Positions 5,530 to 6,888 of a DNA stretch of 6,888 bases are shown here, piece by piece. Each line of letters begins with the position of its first letter. The stretch's first letter is position 1. The notes beneath the pieces are model-generated. The model saw only the letters and a list, made by a program, of their open reading frames with translations. It was not told the DNA's origin and did not search any database. The stretch lies in NCBI GenBank assembly GCA_026692885.1, contig JAPLNJ010001223.1:1-6888 (forward strand), read 5' to 3'. The position numbers and the translations under genes were made by a program. The stretch is from Planctomycetota bacterium. Lineage in GTDB: Bacteria; Planctomycetota; Planctomycetia; Pirellulales; Pirellulaceae.

Positions 5530-6735
5530 CCGAGCGATTTCTCCGGCGTCTTTATCGCCGCGGCCGGACAGGCAAACCAGCACGATTTCGTCCGCCGGTC
5601 GCGCTGCGGCGATGCGCATCGCCCCGGCTACGGCGTGGGACGATTCAAGCGCCGGTAGAATGCCTTCCAAGCGGGCGACCAAATCAAACGCCTCCAAGGC
5701 CTCGTCGTCCCGGCAATTGGTGTAACGTACCCGACCGGAGTCTTTCCAATAGGCATGTTCGGGGCCGACGCCTGGGTAATCCAGACCGGCGGACACCGAA
5801 TGTACGTCGCTGGTCTGACCTTCCTCGTCCTGCAGCACGTAGCTGAACGCGCCGTGCAGGATGCCCGGCTGTCCGAACGTCAGTGTTGACGAGTGGTCGC
5901 CGGGGCGACTGCTTCGCCCGCCCGCTTCGACGCCGACCAACTGCACGCCTGTGTCGTCGACCAAAGGGTAGAACATCCCGGCCGAGTTGCTGCCGCCGCC
6001 CACACAGGCCACGACATGGTGTGGCAGGCACTGGAATCGCTCCAGGCACTGCTGCCGCGACTCGCGGCCGATCACCGACTGGAAGTCCCGGACGAGCATG
6101 GGAAAGGGATGCGGTCCCACGACGGAACCCAGGATGTAGTGAGTTGTTTCGACCGTCGACATCCAGTCGCGAAAAGCCTCGTTGATGGCGTCGCGCAGCG
6201 TCCGCGAACCGCTGGTCACCGGGCGCACTTCCGTGCCCAGGAGCTGCATGTTGAACACATTCGGCGCCTGTCGGCGGATATCCTCTTCGCCCATATAGAC
6301 CACACAGTCCAAACCGAAGTGAGCACAGGCGGTAGCCGTCGCCACGCCATGCTGTCCGGCGCCGGTCTCGGCGATCACCCGCCGCTTGCCCATCCGCAAC
6401 GTCAGCAGGGCCTGACCAAGCGTGTTGTTGATCTTGTGAGCACCTGTGTGGTTGACGTCCTCGCGTTTGAACCAGATTTGTGCACCGCCGCAACGGGCGC
6501 TCAACCGCTGGGCGTGATACAGGGGCGACGGGCGGCCCACGAAATCCCGGTACAACTCAGCGAGCTGCGTCTGGAACTTCGGATCATGGCGCGCCTGCTC
6601 GTACTCGGCGGTCAGTTGGTCCAGAGCAAATGTCAATGTCTCCGGGACGTACCGCCCACCAAACCGGCCAAAGCGGCCAGCCGCGTTAGGAACCTGTCCG
6701 ATCGCGGACGAATCGAAGTTGGTTGATGTGGTCAT
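5512..6735 (-). CDS. trpB: Tryptophan synthase beta subunit
   Basis: A PLP-dependent enzyme that condenses indole with L-serine to give L-tryptophan, working with TrpA in the cytoplasm. The 407 residues match the usual TrpB1 length. Landmarks: [10 protein letters not shown] near the amino end, the PLP lysine K101 in [10 protein letters not shown], catalytic E123 in AETGAGQHG, the cofactor phosphate loop GGGSN at 246-250, LxGVEAGG near 267-273, [16 protein letters not shown], and the SGRGDKD motif at 390-396 (S390 contacts the PLP ring nitrogen in this family). The start is the ATG at 6735, giving MTTSTNFD before the conserved [11 protein letters not shown]. The in-frame ATG at 6834 would add 33 residues of unlikely composition. 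No Shine-Dalgarno sequence is visible before 6735, so initiation may be weak or SD-independent. The last five residues and the stop come from the heptad repeat. Confidence 0.98.
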   Translation of the reverse strand: MTTSTNFDSSAIGQVPNAAGRFGRFGGRYVPETLTFALDQLTAEYEQARHDPKFQTQLAELYRDFVGRPSPLYHAQRLSARCGGAQIWFKREDVNHTGAHKINNTLGQALLTLRMGKRRVIAETGAGQHGVATATACAHFGLDCVVYMGEEDIRRQAPNVFNMQLLGTEVRPVTSGSRTLRDAINEAFRDWMSTVETTHYILGSVVGPHPFPMLVRDFQSVIGRESRQQCLERFQCLPHHVVACVGGGSNSAGMFYPLVDDTGVQLVGVEAGGRSSRPGDHSSTLTFGQPGILHGAFSYVLQDEEGQTSDVHSVSAGLDYPGVGPEHAYWKDSGRVRYTNCRDDEALEAFDLVARLEGILPALESSHAVAGAMRIAAARPADEIVLVCLSGRGDKDAGEIARLRAES

Positions 6736-6888
6736 GGTGAATCTAGGGCTGGAGTGGGCTGCGGTGCAAGAACCATTGAAGCACCGGGACCCGCAGGCTG
6801 TTGATCGAATCGGCGACGGCGAGACCGGGAACATATTTCTGCGCGTGTTACTACTTCGACTGTCTTAGTTTCGAAAACGACCCCGTCC
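6736..6888 (-). promoter_or_regulatory. Upstream region of trpB, promoter not resolved
   Basis: This 153-nt stretch should contain the trpBA promoter and leader if trpB is first in its operon, or the tail of a preceding gene to the right. I find no confident -35/-10 pair, no leader peptide with consecutive Trp codons and no attenuator hairpin. The palindrome TTTCGAAA sits at 6869-6876. The preceding gene, if any, lies outside the window. Confidence 0.35.

Noticed and set aside
5893..6726. Long open frame on the + strand opposite trpB (277 codons)
   Set aside because: It is the reverse image of highly conserved TrpB codons, with no domain or ribosome site; a compositional shadow.
6736..6834. 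N-terminal extension of TrpB from ATG 6834
   Set aside because: The added 33 residues (Ser/Cys/Pro-rich) are outside the family's usual length, and no Shine-Dalgarno sequence precedes this ATG.
6736..6888. Trp attenuator, leader peptide or T-box upstream of trpB
   Set aside because: No run of Trp codons, no T-box-like conserved sequence and no terminator/antiterminator pair could be found in the available 153 nt.

Overview
The window is GC-rich bacterial DNA holding four complete genes in two convergent pairs, separated by a foldback repeat. The likely source is a planctomycete (Planctomycetota, perhaps Pirellulales). This rests on GC-rich codon use, the many-domain soluble hybrid kinase and the style of the intergenic repeats, which resemble ones I remember from that group. 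It is an inference, not a placement, and no rRNA or marker gene is present to settle it.

Left half, + strand: an upstream stretch without a gene (1-193) carries two short inverted repeats. A small stand-alone receiver protein of the Rcp1 type follows (194-622). After a 201-nt gap with two GC-rich hairpins comes a 1179-residue hybrid histidine kinase (824-4363) with the order REC-PAS-PAS-GAF-PAS-PAS-HisKA-HATPase_c-REC. The two genes probably form one signalling unit. The kinase has no Hpt domain and no output domain, and the single-domain receiver is a natural candidate partner. The signal sensed and the final output are not visible.

Centre: between the convergent kinase and trpA genes lies a foldback element of about 170 bp (about 4415-4586). 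Its ends are 18-bp perfect inverted repeats, its interior folds further, and it contains a tandem 21-nt repeat. It looks like a MITE-type or REP-like element and occupies most of the gap. Its right end runs into the trpA stop codon.

Right half, - strand: trpB (6735-5512) then trpA (5387-4584), the two subunits of tryptophan synthase, transcribed in the order B then A. Both keep all catalytic residues I can check. A CTCTCAG heptanucleotide tandem repeat (5474-5529) runs through the trpB stop codon into the 124-nt trpB-trpA spacer, so the last five TrpB residues and the stop are written by the repeat. No attenuator or leader peptide is recognisable upstream of trpB.

The coding content is ordinary housekeeping plus a signalling pair, and I do not see a new defence or mobile gene system. 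The more unusual material is in the non-coding DNA: the foldback element fitted against the trpA stop, and the heptad repeat that ends trpB.
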